Of a stretch of 52,826 bases of DNA, positions 35,401 to 44,513 are shown piece after piece (within the stretch, counting starts at the first letter, position 1; the number at the start of each line of letters is the position of its first letter). The stretch lies in the NCBI GenBank assembly GCA_030151255.1, contig JASLED010000042.1, positions 1 to 52,826 on the forward strand, given 5' to 3'. The notes beneath the pieces are model-generated. The model was given only the letters and a program-made list of their open reading frames with translations, searched no databases and was not told where the DNA came from. The stretch is from Flavobacterium sp. GTDB taxonomy: Bacteria; Bacteroidota; Bacteroidia; Flavobacteriales; Flavobacteriaceae. The position numbers were made by a program, and so were the translations under genes.

Positions 35401-38400
35401 ATGCAAAACAAGGGACTTGTTAAATTTTTTGCAATTATATTTGCTCTGGTAAGTATTTACCAGCTTTCTTTCACCTTTGTTACCAGTCACTATGAAGATA
35501 AAGCAAAAGCTTTTGCTAATGGTGATTCTGTAAAAGAGTTACAATACTTAGACTCTATTGGTAACCAGACTGTTTTTTTAGGACAGACATTTAATGAGGT
35601 AAGAGCTAAACAAATCAATAAAGGATTGGATTTAGAAGGAGGAATCAACGTTACGTTGCAGATTTCTATTAAAGACATCTTGAAAGGTTTATCTAACAAC
35701 TCAAAAAATCCTGTTTTTAACAAAGCATTGTCTGAGGCAGAAGGAATGAGACAAGGTAATCAAAGCTACCTTGATGCTTTTTATACAGCTTTTGAAAAAG
35801 AATCAAAAGGAACTGTAAAATTAGCTTCTCCAGATATTTTTGCAAACAGAAATTTAAGTGAGATTACAGTAGGAATGTCTGATAGTCAAGTAAAGACTAT
35901 TTTAGCAGTTAAAGTAAAAGAATCTGTAGAGAGTGCATACCGTGTATTCAGAGAGCGTATTGACAAATTTGGTGTAGCACAGCCTAATATCCAAATGCTA
36001 GGAGATAGTGGTCGTATTCTTGTTGAATTACCAGGTGCAAAAGATGTAGATCGTATCAAAAATCTTTTACAAAGTACAGCACAGTTAGAATTTTGGGAAA
36101 CTTACAAGTACGAAGAAATTGGAAACTATTTAGCTGCTGCTAATGAGTACTTAAAAACAACTGAAAAAGCTGCTGTAGCTGAAGAAATCATTTCAGAAGA
36201 AGTTACAACAACTGATAAAACAGATGTTGATGCATTATTAGGAGGAATTACTGAAGAAGCGACTGAAAAAGACGCAAAAACTCAAGATAATGGACCATTA
36301 TTCAATTTATTTGTAATGGGTGGCCAGCCAGGAAGTCCAGTTCTTGGTTATTTTCAAGTAAAAGATACTGTAAAGGTAAATGAGTTATTAAAACGTCAAG
36401 ACGTAAGAAATTTATTGCCAGCAGATCAAAAATATGCTCGTTTTGCATGGGGTAAACCAAGTAAAAAACAACAAGATTTAGTAGAACTTTATGCTTTAAA
36501 AACAAATAGAGATGGAGTTCCACCATTAAGTGGAAGTGTTGTTACTGGTGCTCAAGATGAGTTTGACAATATGGGACGTCCTGTTGTTGGAATGCAAATG
36601 AGTCCTAAGGGAGCTAAAATTTGGGAAGAACTTACAGGTAAAGCTTATGCTGAGCGTTCAAACATTGCTATCGTATTAGATAACGTTGTTTACTCTGCGC
36701 CAGGTGTTACAAGCGGACCAATTTCTGGAGGTAGATCTTCAATTTCTGGAGATTTTACTTTAGCTGATGCAAAAGATTTAGCTAATATTTTACGTGCAGG
36801 TAAATTACCAGCAGGTGCTGATATTGTTCAATCTGAAATCGTAGGGCCATCATTAGGACAACAAGCTATCGATGCAGGTATGTTATCTGCTATTGCTGGG
36901 TTAATCGTTGTTTGGGGATGGATGGCATTCTATTACGGAAGAGCAGGTTGGTATGCAAACATTGCGTTGTTGGCTAACTTATTATTCATGTTTGGAATTT
37001 TAGCAAGTTTAGGTGCTGTATTAACATTGCCAGGTATTGCAGGTATCGTATTAACAATGGGTACTGCGGTAGATGCTAACATTATTATCTCCGAACGTGC
37101 AAAAGAGTGTTTGCGTAAAGGAATGAGTTTGGCAGATACAATTAAAGAATCGTATAGCTGGAAAGGTGCTATGCGTCCTATTGTTGATGCAAACGTAACA
37201 CATATTCTTACAGGTGTTATTTTATTTGCTTTCGGATCAGGACCAATTAAAGGTTTCGCAACTACATTATTAATTGGTATTGCAACATCTTTATTTACAT
37301 CAATCTTTATCGCAAGAATTTTCATGGATAGAGATGTAAAAGCAGGAAGAACTTTAGCTTTCTGTACAAACATTACTAAAAACTGGTTTACAAACTTCAA
37401 TTTTGATTTCTTAAAAATGAAGAAAGCAACTTATGGTTTGTCTGCTGTTATTGTAATTGTTTCTTTTGCATCATTCTTTATTAATGGATTTGATGAAGGA
37501 ACTGATTTTGTTGGAGGAAGAACTTTCCAAGTTAAGTTTGACAAAGAAGTACAAGCTAATGAAATAAGCGAGGCTTTAGGAAATGTATTTGGTGTTAATG
37601 TTGAAGCAAAAGTTTTTGGAAACAAAGAGCAATTGAAAATTACAACTAAATATAAAGTTGAAGAAGAAGGTGCTACTGTAGACCAAGAAGTAAACGAAAT
37701 GCTATATAAAGGATTAAAACCTTATTATACAAAAGATATTACTTATGAAGAGTTTGTAAACTCAGCTGACGGAAAAGTATATGGAGTTATTCAAGCATCT
37801 AAAATAGGACCAAGCGTTGCAAAAGACGTAAAACAAAATGCTTATTGGGCTGTGTTAGGTTCTATGGCTGCTATTTTCGTATACTTAGTAATCTCTTTCC
37901 GTAAATGGCAATATTCATTAGGAGCTATCGTATCGGTAGCACACGATGTAATATTTGTATTGGGAGTTTACTCGTTAACATACAAATTTATGCCTTGGCA
38001 CATGGAAATCGATCAACACTTTATTGCTGCTATTTTAACAGTAATTGGGTATTCGATGAATGATACTGTAATTGTATTTGACCGTGTGCGTGAGTACATT
38101 GCTGGTAAAACAAAAGGTGATTTTAATAAAATTGTAAATGATTCTGTAAATACTACATTATCTCGTACAATAAATACATCATTAACATTGATTTTTGTAT
38201 TATTAATCATGTTTATCTTTGGTGGAGATTCAATCCGCGGATTTATCTTCGCTATGTTAATTGGTATTATTGTAGGTACATATTCATCTTTATTCTTAGC
38301 AACACCTGTATTAGTAGATACAATGCCAAGAAAAGATAAAGAAGAAATTGAACGTTTACATAAAGAAGCACAAGAAGAAGAATTATTTGAAGCTGAAGAA

Positions 38401-38412
38401 GCAAAAGCATAA
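35401..38412 (+). CDS. secDF: Protein translocase SecDF fusion
   Basis: A 1003-residue inner-membrane fusion of SecD and SecF that uses the proton gradient to pull exported proteins through SecYEG. SecD part: TM1 (about 8-26), the motif GLDLEGGINVTLQ (about 74-86), a large periplasmic P1 region with an acidic low-complexity stretch (about 250-300), and TM2-6 with TMGTAVDANIIISERAKE (about 555-572). SecF part from about 660: GTDFVGGRTFQVKF, then IGYSMNDTVIVFDRVRE. The fused form is normal in Bacteroidota. It has its own promoter and a perfect 13-bp terminator. Confidence 0.97.
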   Translation: MQNKGLVKFFAIIFALVSIYQLSFTFVTSHYEDKAKAFANGDSVKELQYLDSIGNQTVFLGQTFNEVRAKQINKGLDLEGGINVTLQISIKDILKGLSNNSKNPVFNKALSEAEGMRQGNQSYLDAFYTAFEKESKGTVKLASPDIFANRNLSEITVGMSDSQVKTILAVKVKESVESAYRVFRERIDKFGVAQPNIQMLGDSGRILVELPGAKDVDRIKNLLQSTAQLEFWETYKYEEIGNYLAAANEYLKTTEKAAVAEEIISEEVTTTDKTDVDALLGGITEEATEKDAKTQDNGPLFNLFVMGGQPGSPVLGYFQVKDTVKVNELLKRQDVRNLLPADQKYARFAWGKPSKKQQDLVELYALKTNRDGVPPLSGSVVTGAQDEFDNMGRPVVGMQMSPKGAKIWEELTGKAYAERSNIAIVLDNVVYSAPGVTSGPISGGRSSISGDFTLADAKDLANILRAGKLPAGADIVQSEIVGPSLGQQAIDAGMLSAIAGLIVVWGWMAFYYGRAGWYANIALLANLLFMFGILASLGAVLTLPGIAGIVLTMGTAVDANIIISERAKECLRKGMSLADTIKESYSWKGAMRPIVDANVTHILTGVILFAFGSGPIKGFATTLLIGIATSLFTSIFIARIFMDRDVKAGRTLAFCTNITKNWFTNFNFDFLKMKKATYGLSAVIVIVSFASFFINGFDEGTDFVGGRTFQVKFDKEVQANEISEALGNVFGVNVEAKVFGNKEQLKITTKYKVEEEGATVDQEVNEMLYKGLKPYYTKDITYEEFVNSADGKVYGVIQASKIGPSVAKDVKQNAYWAVLGSMAAIFVYLVISFRKWQYSLGAIVSVAHDVIFVLGVYSLTYKFMPWHMEIDQHFIAAILTVIGYSMNDTVIVFDRVREYIAGKTKGDFNKIVNDSVNTTLSRTINTSLTLIFVLLIMFIFGGDSIRGFIFAMLIGIIVGTYSSLFLATPVLVDTMPRKDKEEIERLHKEAQEEELFEAEEAKA

Positions 38413-38430
38413 TTATTATTCTATAAAATA

Positions 38431-38461
38431 AAAAAGGCAAGAAGTAATTCTTGCCTTTTTT
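38431..38461 (+). terminator. secDF terminator
   Basis: Perfect 13-bp arms 38431-38443 and 38448-38460, GTAA loop, T-run. Confidence 0.93.
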
Positions 38462-38633
38462 GTTTTTATCAATTTAATAATCATAAAAAAATAAATTTAA
38501 TTATTGATAATATTAGATTTAAAAAATAATGGAACTAATAATATAATAGGAATTCAACCTAAATCCATATATTTTTAGTAGATAGAAAACGAAATAATAT
38601 TTAATATAATCTAAAAATTAAAAATAAATATCA

Positions 38634-38664
38634 TTGCTTTACAGCTACATAAATAGTAGCTTTG
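38634..38664 (+). promoter_or_regulatory. purM promoter with overlapping inverted repeat
   Basis: TTG (38634-38636), a 20-bp spacer and TAGCTTTG (38657-38664), all consensus. AGCTAC (38643-38648) and GTAGCT (38656-38661) form an inverted repeat across spacer and -7 box, a plausible repressor site. The ATG is 19 bases past the -7 box. Confidence 0.65.
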
Positions 38665-38683
38665 CACAAACAACACACTATTT

Positions 38684-39856
38684 ATGAATCCAAGTAATAG
38701 ATACGCCCAAAGAGGGGTTTCTGCTGAAAAAGAAGATGTTCATAATGCAATAAAGAACATCGACAAAGGATTGTTTCCTAAAGCATTTTGCAAAATTGTT
38801 CCAGATCATTTAACGGGCGATGAAGATTATTGTCTAATTATGCATGCCGATGGCGCTGGTACAAAATCATCATTAGCATATATGTATTGGAAAGAAACAG
38901 GCGATTTGTCTGTTTGGAAAGGAATTGCACAAGATGCGTTAATAATGAATATTGATGATTTGTTATGCGTTGGTGCAACAGATAATATTTTGTTGTCAAG
39001 TACAATAGGAAGAAATAAAAATTTGGTTCCGGGCGAAGTCATTTCGGCTATTATTAACGGAACTGAAGAATTAATAGAAGAATTAAAAGCATTTGGTGTA
39101 ACAATTCATTCTACAGGAGGCGAAACTGCAGATGTAGGAGATTTGGTACGTACAATTATAGTAGATTCTACAGTTACTGCAAGAATGAAAAGAAGCGATG
39201 TTATTGACAACGCAAACATTCAGCCAGGCGATGTAATTGTTGGTTTAGAGTCATTCGGACAAGCAACTTACGAAAAACAATACAACGGAGGAATGGGAAG
39301 TAACGGATTAACTTCTGCACGTCATGATGTATTTGATCATTCACTTGCAGCAAAATACCCAGAAAGCTATGACTCATCAGTGCCAGAAGAATTGGTTTAT
39401 TCTGGTAAAGTGCAATTGACAGATGCTGTTGAAGGCTCACCAATTGATGCAGGAAAATTAGTATTGTCTCCAACAAGAACTTATGCACCAATTATTAAAT
39501 CTATTTTAGACAAATACAAATCAGACAATGTTCACGGAATGGTTCATTGTAGTGGAGGAGCACAAACAAAGATTTTACATTTTATAGATAATTTACACAT
39601 TATAAAAGACAATTTGTTTGATGTACCGCCATTATTCAAATTAATTCAAGAACAATCAAAAACAGATTGGCGAGAAATGTATCAAGTGTTTAATTCAGGA
39701 CACAGAATGGAATTATACGTTAATCCAGCCATTGCTGAAGATATTATTGCTATTGCAAATAGTTATAATGTAAGAGCACAAATTGTTGGTCGTGTAGAAA
39801 AATCTGAAAATAAAAAATTAACTATTCAATCACAATACGGGACATTTATTTACTAA
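38684..39856 (+). CDS. purM: Phosphoribosylformylglycinamidine cyclo-ligase (AIR synthetase)
   Basis: PurM closes the imidazole ring in purine synthesis, making AIR from FGAM with ATP. The 390-residue protein shows the family sequence YAQRGVSAEKEDVHNAI at the start, HADGAGTKSSLAYMYW (phosphate site), NIDDLLCVGATD, STGGETADVGDLV and the C-terminal VHCSGGAQTKILHF and VFNSGHRMELYV. It is longer than the E. coli enzyme (about 345) through small insertions, as usual for Bacteroidota. ruvX starts 2 bases after its stop, so they are coupled. Confidence 0.95.
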   Translation: MNPSNRYAQRGVSAEKEDVHNAIKNIDKGLFPKAFCKIVPDHLTGDEDYCLIMHADGAGTKSSLAYMYWKETGDLSVWKGIAQDALIMNIDDLLCVGATDNILLSSTIGRNKNLVPGEVISAIINGTEELIEELKAFGVTIHSTGGETADVGDLVRTIIVDSTVTARMKRSDVIDNANIQPGDVIVGLESFGQATYEKQYNGGMGSNGLTSARHDVFDHSLAAKYPESYDSSVPEELVYSGKVQLTDAVEGSPIDAGKLVLSPTRTYAPIIKSILDKYKSDNVHGMVHCSGGAQTKILHFIDNLHIIKDNLFDVPPLFKLIQEQSKTDWREMYQVFNSGHRMELYVNPAIAEDIIAIANSYNVRAQIVGRVEKSENKKLTIQSQYGTFIY

Positions 39857-39858
39857 GA

Positions 39859-40287
39859 ATGGGACGTTTACTATCAATTGACTTCGGAAAAAAACGTACA
39901 GGAATTGCAGTTACAGATCAAATGCAAATTATAGCATCTGGACTAACAACTGTTGAAACAGATACGCTTTTAGATTTTTTAAAACACTATTTTTCTACTG
40001 AACATGTAGAAAAGGTAATTATTGGCGAGCCTAAAAGGTTGAATAATGAACCTTCTGAAATAGTGCCTTTGTTAAATGAATTTATAGAGAAGTTTTCTAA
40101 AACCTTTCCAACAATGCCTGTTGTTCGAATTGATGAGCGATTTACTTCTAAAATTGCTTTTCAAACAATGATTGATAGCGGATTGAAGAAAAAGCAAAGA
40201 CAAAACAAAGCCTTAATCGATGAAATAGCAGCTACTATTATTCTGCAAGATTATATGAACAGCAATAGTTTCGGTAATTTTCAATAA
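39859..40287 (+). CDS. ruvX: Putative Holliday junction resolvase / pre-16S rRNA nuclease
   Basis: RuvX (YqgF) is an RNase H-fold nuclease linked to Holliday junction cleavage and 16S rRNA 5' maturation. The 142 residues show the catalytic Asp in SIDFGKKRTGIAVTD, a mid-domain GEPKRLNNEP and the closing DERFTSKIAFQ with the second acidic residue, followed by KALIDEIAATIILQDYM. Length is standard. It is coupled to purM with a 2-base gap and has no own promoter. The usual peptide deformylase neighbour is not present here; mqo follows with its own -7 box. Confidence 0.94.
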   Translation: MGRLLSIDFGKKRTGIAVTDQMQIIASGLTTVETDTLLDFLKHYFSTEHVEKVIIGEPKRLNNEPSEIVPLLNEFIEKFSKTFPTMPVVRIDERFTSKIAFQTMIDSGLKKKQRQNKALIDEIAATIILQDYMNSNSFGNFQ

Positions 40288-40329
40288 AATTTTAAGAAAT
40301 AAAAAAATTATTTTCACTTAGATAAAAAC

Positions 40330-40337
40330 TAAATTTG
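40330..40337 (+). promoter_or_regulatory. -7 promoter box of mqo
   Basis: TAAATTTG is a perfect TAnnTTTG match 21 bases before the ATG. The -33 is weak (TTA at 40308-40310, 19-bp spacer). Confidence 0.5.
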
Positions 40338-40358
40338 TAATAAAATAAATAATATATA

Positions 40359-41858
40359 ATGTCAAGTATACAAAAATCTGAAGTAGATGTTGTTTTAGTA
40401 GGTGCAGGTATAATGAGTGCTACTCTTGGTATTCTATTAAAAGAACTAGAGCCAAATTTAAAAATTGAAATTGTAGAGCGCTTAGATCATGCAGCTGCAG
40501 AAAGTTCTGATGCAATGAATAATGCAGGTACAGGACACTCGGCTTTTTGTGAGTTAAACTACACACCAGAAAGACCGGACGGAACTATCGATGCATCTAA
40601 AGCTATTAATATTGTAGAGCAATTTGAAATTTCAAGGCAATTTTGGTCATACTTGGTAAACAAAAATGTATTACAAAATCCTAATAAGTTTATTAATTCT
40701 GTACCACATATGAGTTTTGTATGGGGAAAAGACAATGTAAATTTTTTAGAGAAAAGATATAATGAGCTTTTAAAATATCCATTATTTCAAGGTATGGAAT
40801 TTTCAAAAGATCCCAAAAAAATTGAAGAATGGGCTCCATTATTGATGGAAAATAGAAATCTAGATGATGTTTATGCTGCAACGCATATGCCTATTGGAAC
40901 AGATGTGAATTTTGGAGAGTTAACAAGAGAAATTCTTGATTATTTAGTAAAACAAGACGGTATTTCATTATTTTTCAATACAGAAGTAAACAACATCAAA
41001 CGCAAAGGAGATAGATGGGTTGTTAAAGCAAAAGATGAAATATCTGGACAAATCAAAAAAATAAAAGCTAAGTTTGTATTTGTTGGTGCAGGAGGAGGAG
41101 CAATTCTATTACTTCAAAAAGCTGATATTCCTGAAAGTAAAGGTTTTGGAGGTTTTCCTGTAGGTGGAGAGTGGTTAGTTTGTAACGATCCAGCAATAGT
41201 AAATAAACACATGGCAAAAGTATATGGTAAAGCATCTGTTGGTGCACCACCAATGTCTGTACCTCACTTAGATACTCGCTTTATTGATGGTAAACATTCA
41301 TTATTATTTGGACCATATGCAGGATTTTCAACCAAATTCTTAAAGCAAGGTTCATTTATGGATTTGTTTAAATCATTAGAATTTAACAATATTCGTCCAA
41401 TGCTTGGTGCAGGTATTAGAAATATGGATTTAACAAAGTATCTTATAGGACAAGTATTACAGTCAGATAATGCAAGATACGAAGCTTTAAAAGAATATTT
41501 TCCAAATGCTAAAGAAGAAGATTGGAAATTGGAGCATGCCGGACAACGTGTGCAAGTGATTAAAAAAGGAAAAGACGGAAAAGGAATTCTGCAATTTGGA
41601 ACAGAAGTAGTAAATTCTGCCGATGGATCAATTGCAGCTTTATTAGGAGCTTCTCCAGGAGCTTCTACAGCAACTCAAATTATGTTGAAATTGTTGTCTA
41701 ACTGTTTTCCAAATGAATATCAATCAGATAAATGGCAATCAAAAATGAAAGAAATGATTCCTTCATTTGGATTAAAATTAAACGAACATCCAGAATTAGT
41801 AGAAGAAACTAGAGAAAGATGCTCTAAAATTTTAAAAATTTACCCAAACAATAAATAA
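40359..41858 (+). CDS. mqo: Malate:quinone oxidoreductase
   Basis: Mqo oxidises malate to oxaloacetate and passes electrons to the quinone pool at the inner membrane. The 499 residues start with an FAD-binding Rossmann motif, VDVVLVGAGIMSATLGILLK, followed by the ribose-binding Glu in IEIVERL and the Mqo signature MNNAGTGHSAFCELNYTPE. Further conserved segments are GGGAILLLQKADIPES, KGFGGFPVGGEWLVC and LLGASPGASTATQIML. Length is normal. Together with Mdh it gives a reversible and an irreversible malate step; quinone here would be menaquinone made via MenD. Confidence 0.97.
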   Translation: MSSIQKSEVDVVLVGAGIMSATLGILLKELEPNLKIEIVERLDHAAAESSDAMNNAGTGHSAFCELNYTPERPDGTIDASKAINIVEQFEISRQFWSYLVNKNVLQNPNKFINSVPHMSFVWGKDNVNFLEKRYNELLKYPLFQGMEFSKDPKKIEEWAPLLMENRNLDDVYAATHMPIGTDVNFGELTREILDYLVKQDGISLFFNTEVNNIKRKGDRWVVKAKDEISGQIKKIKAKFVFVGAGGGAILLLQKADIPESKGFGGFPVGGEWLVCNDPAIVNKHMAKVYGKASVGAPPMSVPHLDTRFIDGKHSLLFGPYAGFSTKFLKQGSFMDLFKSLEFNNIRPMLGAGIRNMDLTKYLIGQVLQSDNARYEALKEYFPNAKEEDWKLEHAGQRVQVIKKGKDGKGILQFGTEVVNSADGSIAALLGASPGASTATQIMLKLLSNCFPNEYQSDKWQSKMKEMIPSFGLKLNEHPELVEETRERCSKILKIYPNNK

Positions 41859-41880
41859 GCACATTGCTTTTATAATATTT

Positions 41881-41917
41881 AAAAAAGTCACTTTCTGTAT
41901 AGAAGGTGACTTTTTTT
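41881..41917 (+). terminator. mqo terminator
   Basis: 16-bp arms 41881-41896 and 41901-41916 with one G-U pair and a 4-nt loop, ending in T-run; one of the strongest hairpins in the window. Confidence 0.93.
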
Positions 41918-42245
41918 GTGCTTTAAAAATAAGATGAAATACCTTACAGCAAAGAACACGCAGAATAAATAATCTAATTTATAAAAGACTGGATTGAATA
42001 AATCGGCTTATCAGATATGAAAAATAAAAAGGATAATGATTTTTGTCATTTTTAAACTAATTTGAATAATTAACTTTTGTATTTCAAATTAGTTCATTGT
42101 CTAATAATAAAAAAGAAGTTGTAAAAGACTTATTTAGAATTGATTTTGCCTATAATGAAATTAATTTTACATATCTTTAAAAGAGAGAATAATTTAACTA
42201 ATTTGATAAATTTGAAATGTAAATAACAAATAAATAGTAAAAATT
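41918..42245 (+). promoter_or_regulatory. Catalase upstream region with repeated AACTAATTTGA motif
   Basis: No gene is seen. AACTAATTTGAA (42055-42066) and its exact inverse (42083-42094) form a 12-bp inverted repeat with a 16-bp spacer. AACTAATTTGA recurs at 42196-42206, 40 bases before the katA ATG. A smaller inverted repeat AATGA-6-TCATT is at 42035-42050. A promoter candidate is TTG (42140-42142), 19 bp, TAATTTTA (42162-42169), which would put the inverted repeat upstream of -33 and the third copy in the leader. Confidence 0.5.
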
Positions 42246-43721
42246 ATGGAAAATAAAAAATTGACAACAGCATCAGGAAGACCTTATGTAGAGCACGAAG
42301 ATTCAATGACAGCTGGTAAAAGAGGTCCAGTATTATTACAAGATTATATTTTACATGAAAAGTTAGCGCACTTTAATAGAGAACGTATTCCAGAGCGAAT
42401 AGTTCATGCGAAAGGATCAGGAGCATACGGAACATTTACTGTAACTAATGATATTACAAAGTATACTAAAGCAAAAATGTTTAATGAAGTAGGAAAGCAA
42501 ACAAAAGTATTTTTGCGCTTTTCAACTGTAGGTGGCGAGAAAGGTTCGGCAGATTCAGAAAGAGATCCGAGAGGTTTTGCACTAAAATTTTATACAGAAG
42601 ACGGAAACTGGGATTTGGTTGGAAACAACACGCCAGTATTCTTTATCAAAGATGCTAAGAAGTTTCCTGATTTTATTCATACACAAAAACGTCATCCACG
42701 TACAAATATGAAATCGGCTACGATGATGTGGGATTTTTGGTCGTTAAATCCAGAAAGTTTACACCAAGTTTTAATTCTAATGTCAGATCGAGGAACACCT
42801 TTTGGTTATAGACATATGAATGGATACGGAAGCCATACATTCTCAATGATTAATGCAAACAATGAGCGTATTTATGTAAAATTTCACTTTAAAACAGCGC
42901 AAGGTATTAAAAATCTAACTGGATCAGAAGCAGACGAAATGCGTGCAAAAGACATGGAGTATGCACAAAGAGATTTGTATGAGCACATTGAAAAAGGAGA
43001 TTTTCCAAAATGGGATGTAAAAATTCAGGTAATGACTGAGGAAGAAAGCCGCAATGCAGTGGTAAATCCATTTGATGTTACCAAAGTATGGCCACATGGT
43101 GATTATCCGTTGATTGAAGTGGGAGTATTAGAATTAAATAAAAATCCAGACAATTATTTCCAAGATGTAGAGCAAGCAGCATTTGCACCAGCACATATTG
43201 TGGATGGAATAGGATTTTCTCCCGATAAAATGTTACAAGGTCGTATTTTAGCATATCCAGATGCACAGCGTTATCGTTTAGGTGCTAATTATGAGCAAAT
43301 TCCAGTGAATAGATGTCCATTTGCTACCAATAATTACCAAAGAGATGGATATATGAGAGTTGACGGTAACGGAGGAGGTGAGCCAAATTATTATCCAAAT
43401 AGTTTTGACACAATTGTAGCCGATCAAAGTTATAAAGATCCTGCTTTGCAATTAGAAGATACCTTAGCAGATTATTACGATAGAAATGGGCAAGGAGAAG
43501 ACGATCATTTTTCTCAGCCAGGTAATTTATATCGTATTATGACAGACGAAGCAAAAACAAATACAGTACATAATATTGTAGGAGCAATGTCTGGAATTGA
43601 TGGACCAAAACGCAATGAAATTATTATACGTCAATTATGCCATTGGTTTAGAGCTGATGCAGATTTAGGAATTCGAATTGCAAAAGGATTAAAAGTAGAT
43701 GTAAGTTCATTTATGAAATAA
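42246..43721 (+). CDS. katA: Haem catalase (small-subunit, clade 3 type)
   Basis: It breaks hydrogen peroxide into water and oxygen. The 491-residue length fits clade 3 monofunctional catalases. Catalytic His lies in ERIVHAKGSGAYGTF (about 56-70), the catalytic Asn in DLVGNNTPVFFIKDA, and the proximal haem-binding Tyr in DAQRYRLGANY (R-x3-Y). FSTVGGEKGSADSERDPRGF is also diagnostic. The long, repeat-bearing leader suggests dedicated regulation. It converges with a Crp/Fnr gene at a shared terminator; regulation by that protein cannot be inferred from position alone. Confidence 0.97.
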   Translation: MENKKLTTASGRPYVEHEDSMTAGKRGPVLLQDYILHEKLAHFNRERIPERIVHAKGSGAYGTFTVTNDITKYTKAKMFNEVGKQTKVFLRFSTVGGEKGSADSERDPRGFALKFYTEDGNWDLVGNNTPVFFIKDAKKFPDFIHTQKRHPRTNMKSATMMWDFWSLNPESLHQVLILMSDRGTPFGYRHMNGYGSHTFSMINANNERIYVKFHFKTAQGIKNLTGSEADEMRAKDMEYAQRDLYEHIEKGDFPKWDVKIQVMTEEESRNAVVNPFDVTKVWPHGDYPLIEVGVLELNKNPDNYFQDVEQAAFAPAHIVDGIGFSPDKMLQGRILAYPDAQRYRLGANYEQIPVNRCPFATNNYQRDGYMRVDGNGGGEPNYYPNSFDTIVADQSYKDPALQLEDTLADYYDRNGQGEDDHFSQPGNLYRIMTDEAKTNTVHNIVGAMSGIDGPKRNEIIIRQLCHWFRADADLGIRIAKGLKVDVSSFMK

Positions 43722-43736
43722 TCTTTAATAAAAACA

Positions 43737-43770
43737 AAAAAAGAGTACACCTTTTAGTGTACTCTTTTTT
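43737..43770. terminator. Bidirectional terminator between katA and the Crp/Fnr gene
   Basis: Perfect 14-bp arms 43737-43750 and 43757-43770, 6-nt loop. The regulator's stop codon overlaps the outer edge of the right arm. Confidence 0.94.
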
Positions 43771-44341
43771 ATTCGTCTTCCTCAATTTTTTTCAAGGCTC
43801 TATTTAATGTTCTTGTGGTAATACCAAGATAAGAAGCCATATCTTCTTTGGTAATTTTCACTTTATTTTTTTCTTGTAAAACTAATAATTTTTCCAAAGC
43901 ATGTTCTACAGTGTAAAGTTGCTGAAATGAGGCTCTTTCACTTGTATGGTATACTCTTAGGGCTTCTACAGCCAGTAAGGTATTATTAAATGTAATGTCT
44001 GTTTTCAGCAAGTGTTCAAAAACAGATAAAGGAATAACATAAGCATCTACTTGGGTAATAGCTTCTACAGAGCATAAACAAAGCATTTTACCTAAGTATT
44101 CTATTTCTCCCATAATTTCTCCTCTGCTTAGAAACTCTGGAATATATTCTTTACCGTTTTCTTCAGTAATAAAACATTTGGTAATTCCTTCCTTAATAAC
44201 GATAATTTTCGTTACTTGCTCACCCTGATTTAATAAAATATCTTTAGGAGCATAAGAAATTAATTGTATTTTATCTGCAATTATTGGCTTATGAGCGATA
44301 GATTCTATATAGGATAAAAAATCAAGATTAATTCTTAACAT
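43769..44341 (-). CDS. Crp/Fnr family transcriptional regulator
   Basis: From ATG 44341 the protein has 190 residues: a cyclic-nucleotide-binding-type beta barrel (about 25-115: LLNQGEQVTKIIVIKEGITK, GEIMGEIEYLG) and a C-terminal winged helix (about 140-185: VEHALEKLLVL, VKITKEDMASYLGITTRTLN). The cAMP-contact residues of E. coli Crp are not conserved, and no Fe-S Cys cluster is visible, so the signal is unknown; this is common for the family in Bacteroidota. A longer reading from TTG 44410 would place the start inside a perfect -7 box (44408-44415), so I prefer the ATG. Confidence 0.88.
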   Translation of the reverse strand: MLRINLDFLSYIESIAHKPIIADKIQLISYAPKDILLNQGEQVTKIIVIKEGITKCFITEENGKEYIPEFLSRGEIMGEIEYLGKMLCLCSVEAITQVDAYVIPLSVFEHLLKTDITFNNTLLAVEALRVYHTSERASFQQLYTVEHALEKLLVLQEKNKVKITKEDMASYLGITTRTLNRALKKIEEDE

Positions 44342-44407
44342 ACTTTTATCATTAGACGGACAAATGTCCTGTGTGGTATTTAAATTATTATCGAATTTTG
44401 TCTTGTT

Positions 44408-44415
44408 CAAATGTA
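44408..44415 (-). promoter_or_regulatory. -7 promoter box of the Crp/Fnr gene
   Basis: TACATTTG on the minus strand is a perfect TAnnTTTG box, about 67 bases before the chosen ATG. The -33 region has no TTG. Confidence 0.45.
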
Positions 44416-44513
44416 AAGAATTAATCTTAAAAGTTGTGTTGTGTTAAGATAGTTTTAAGTCATTAGAACAATTAATAAGTTTTGTTATTAAACATACGAT
44501 TCTATTGATTAAG

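Noticed and set aside
36933..37400. 155-residue minus-strand frame inside secDF
   Set aside because: It is antisense to conserved membrane helices of secDF and has no own promoter or family likeness.
43769..44410. Crp/Fnr protein acting on katA
   Set aside because: The genes converge and only share a terminator; nothing in the sequence ties the regulator to the catalase promoter.
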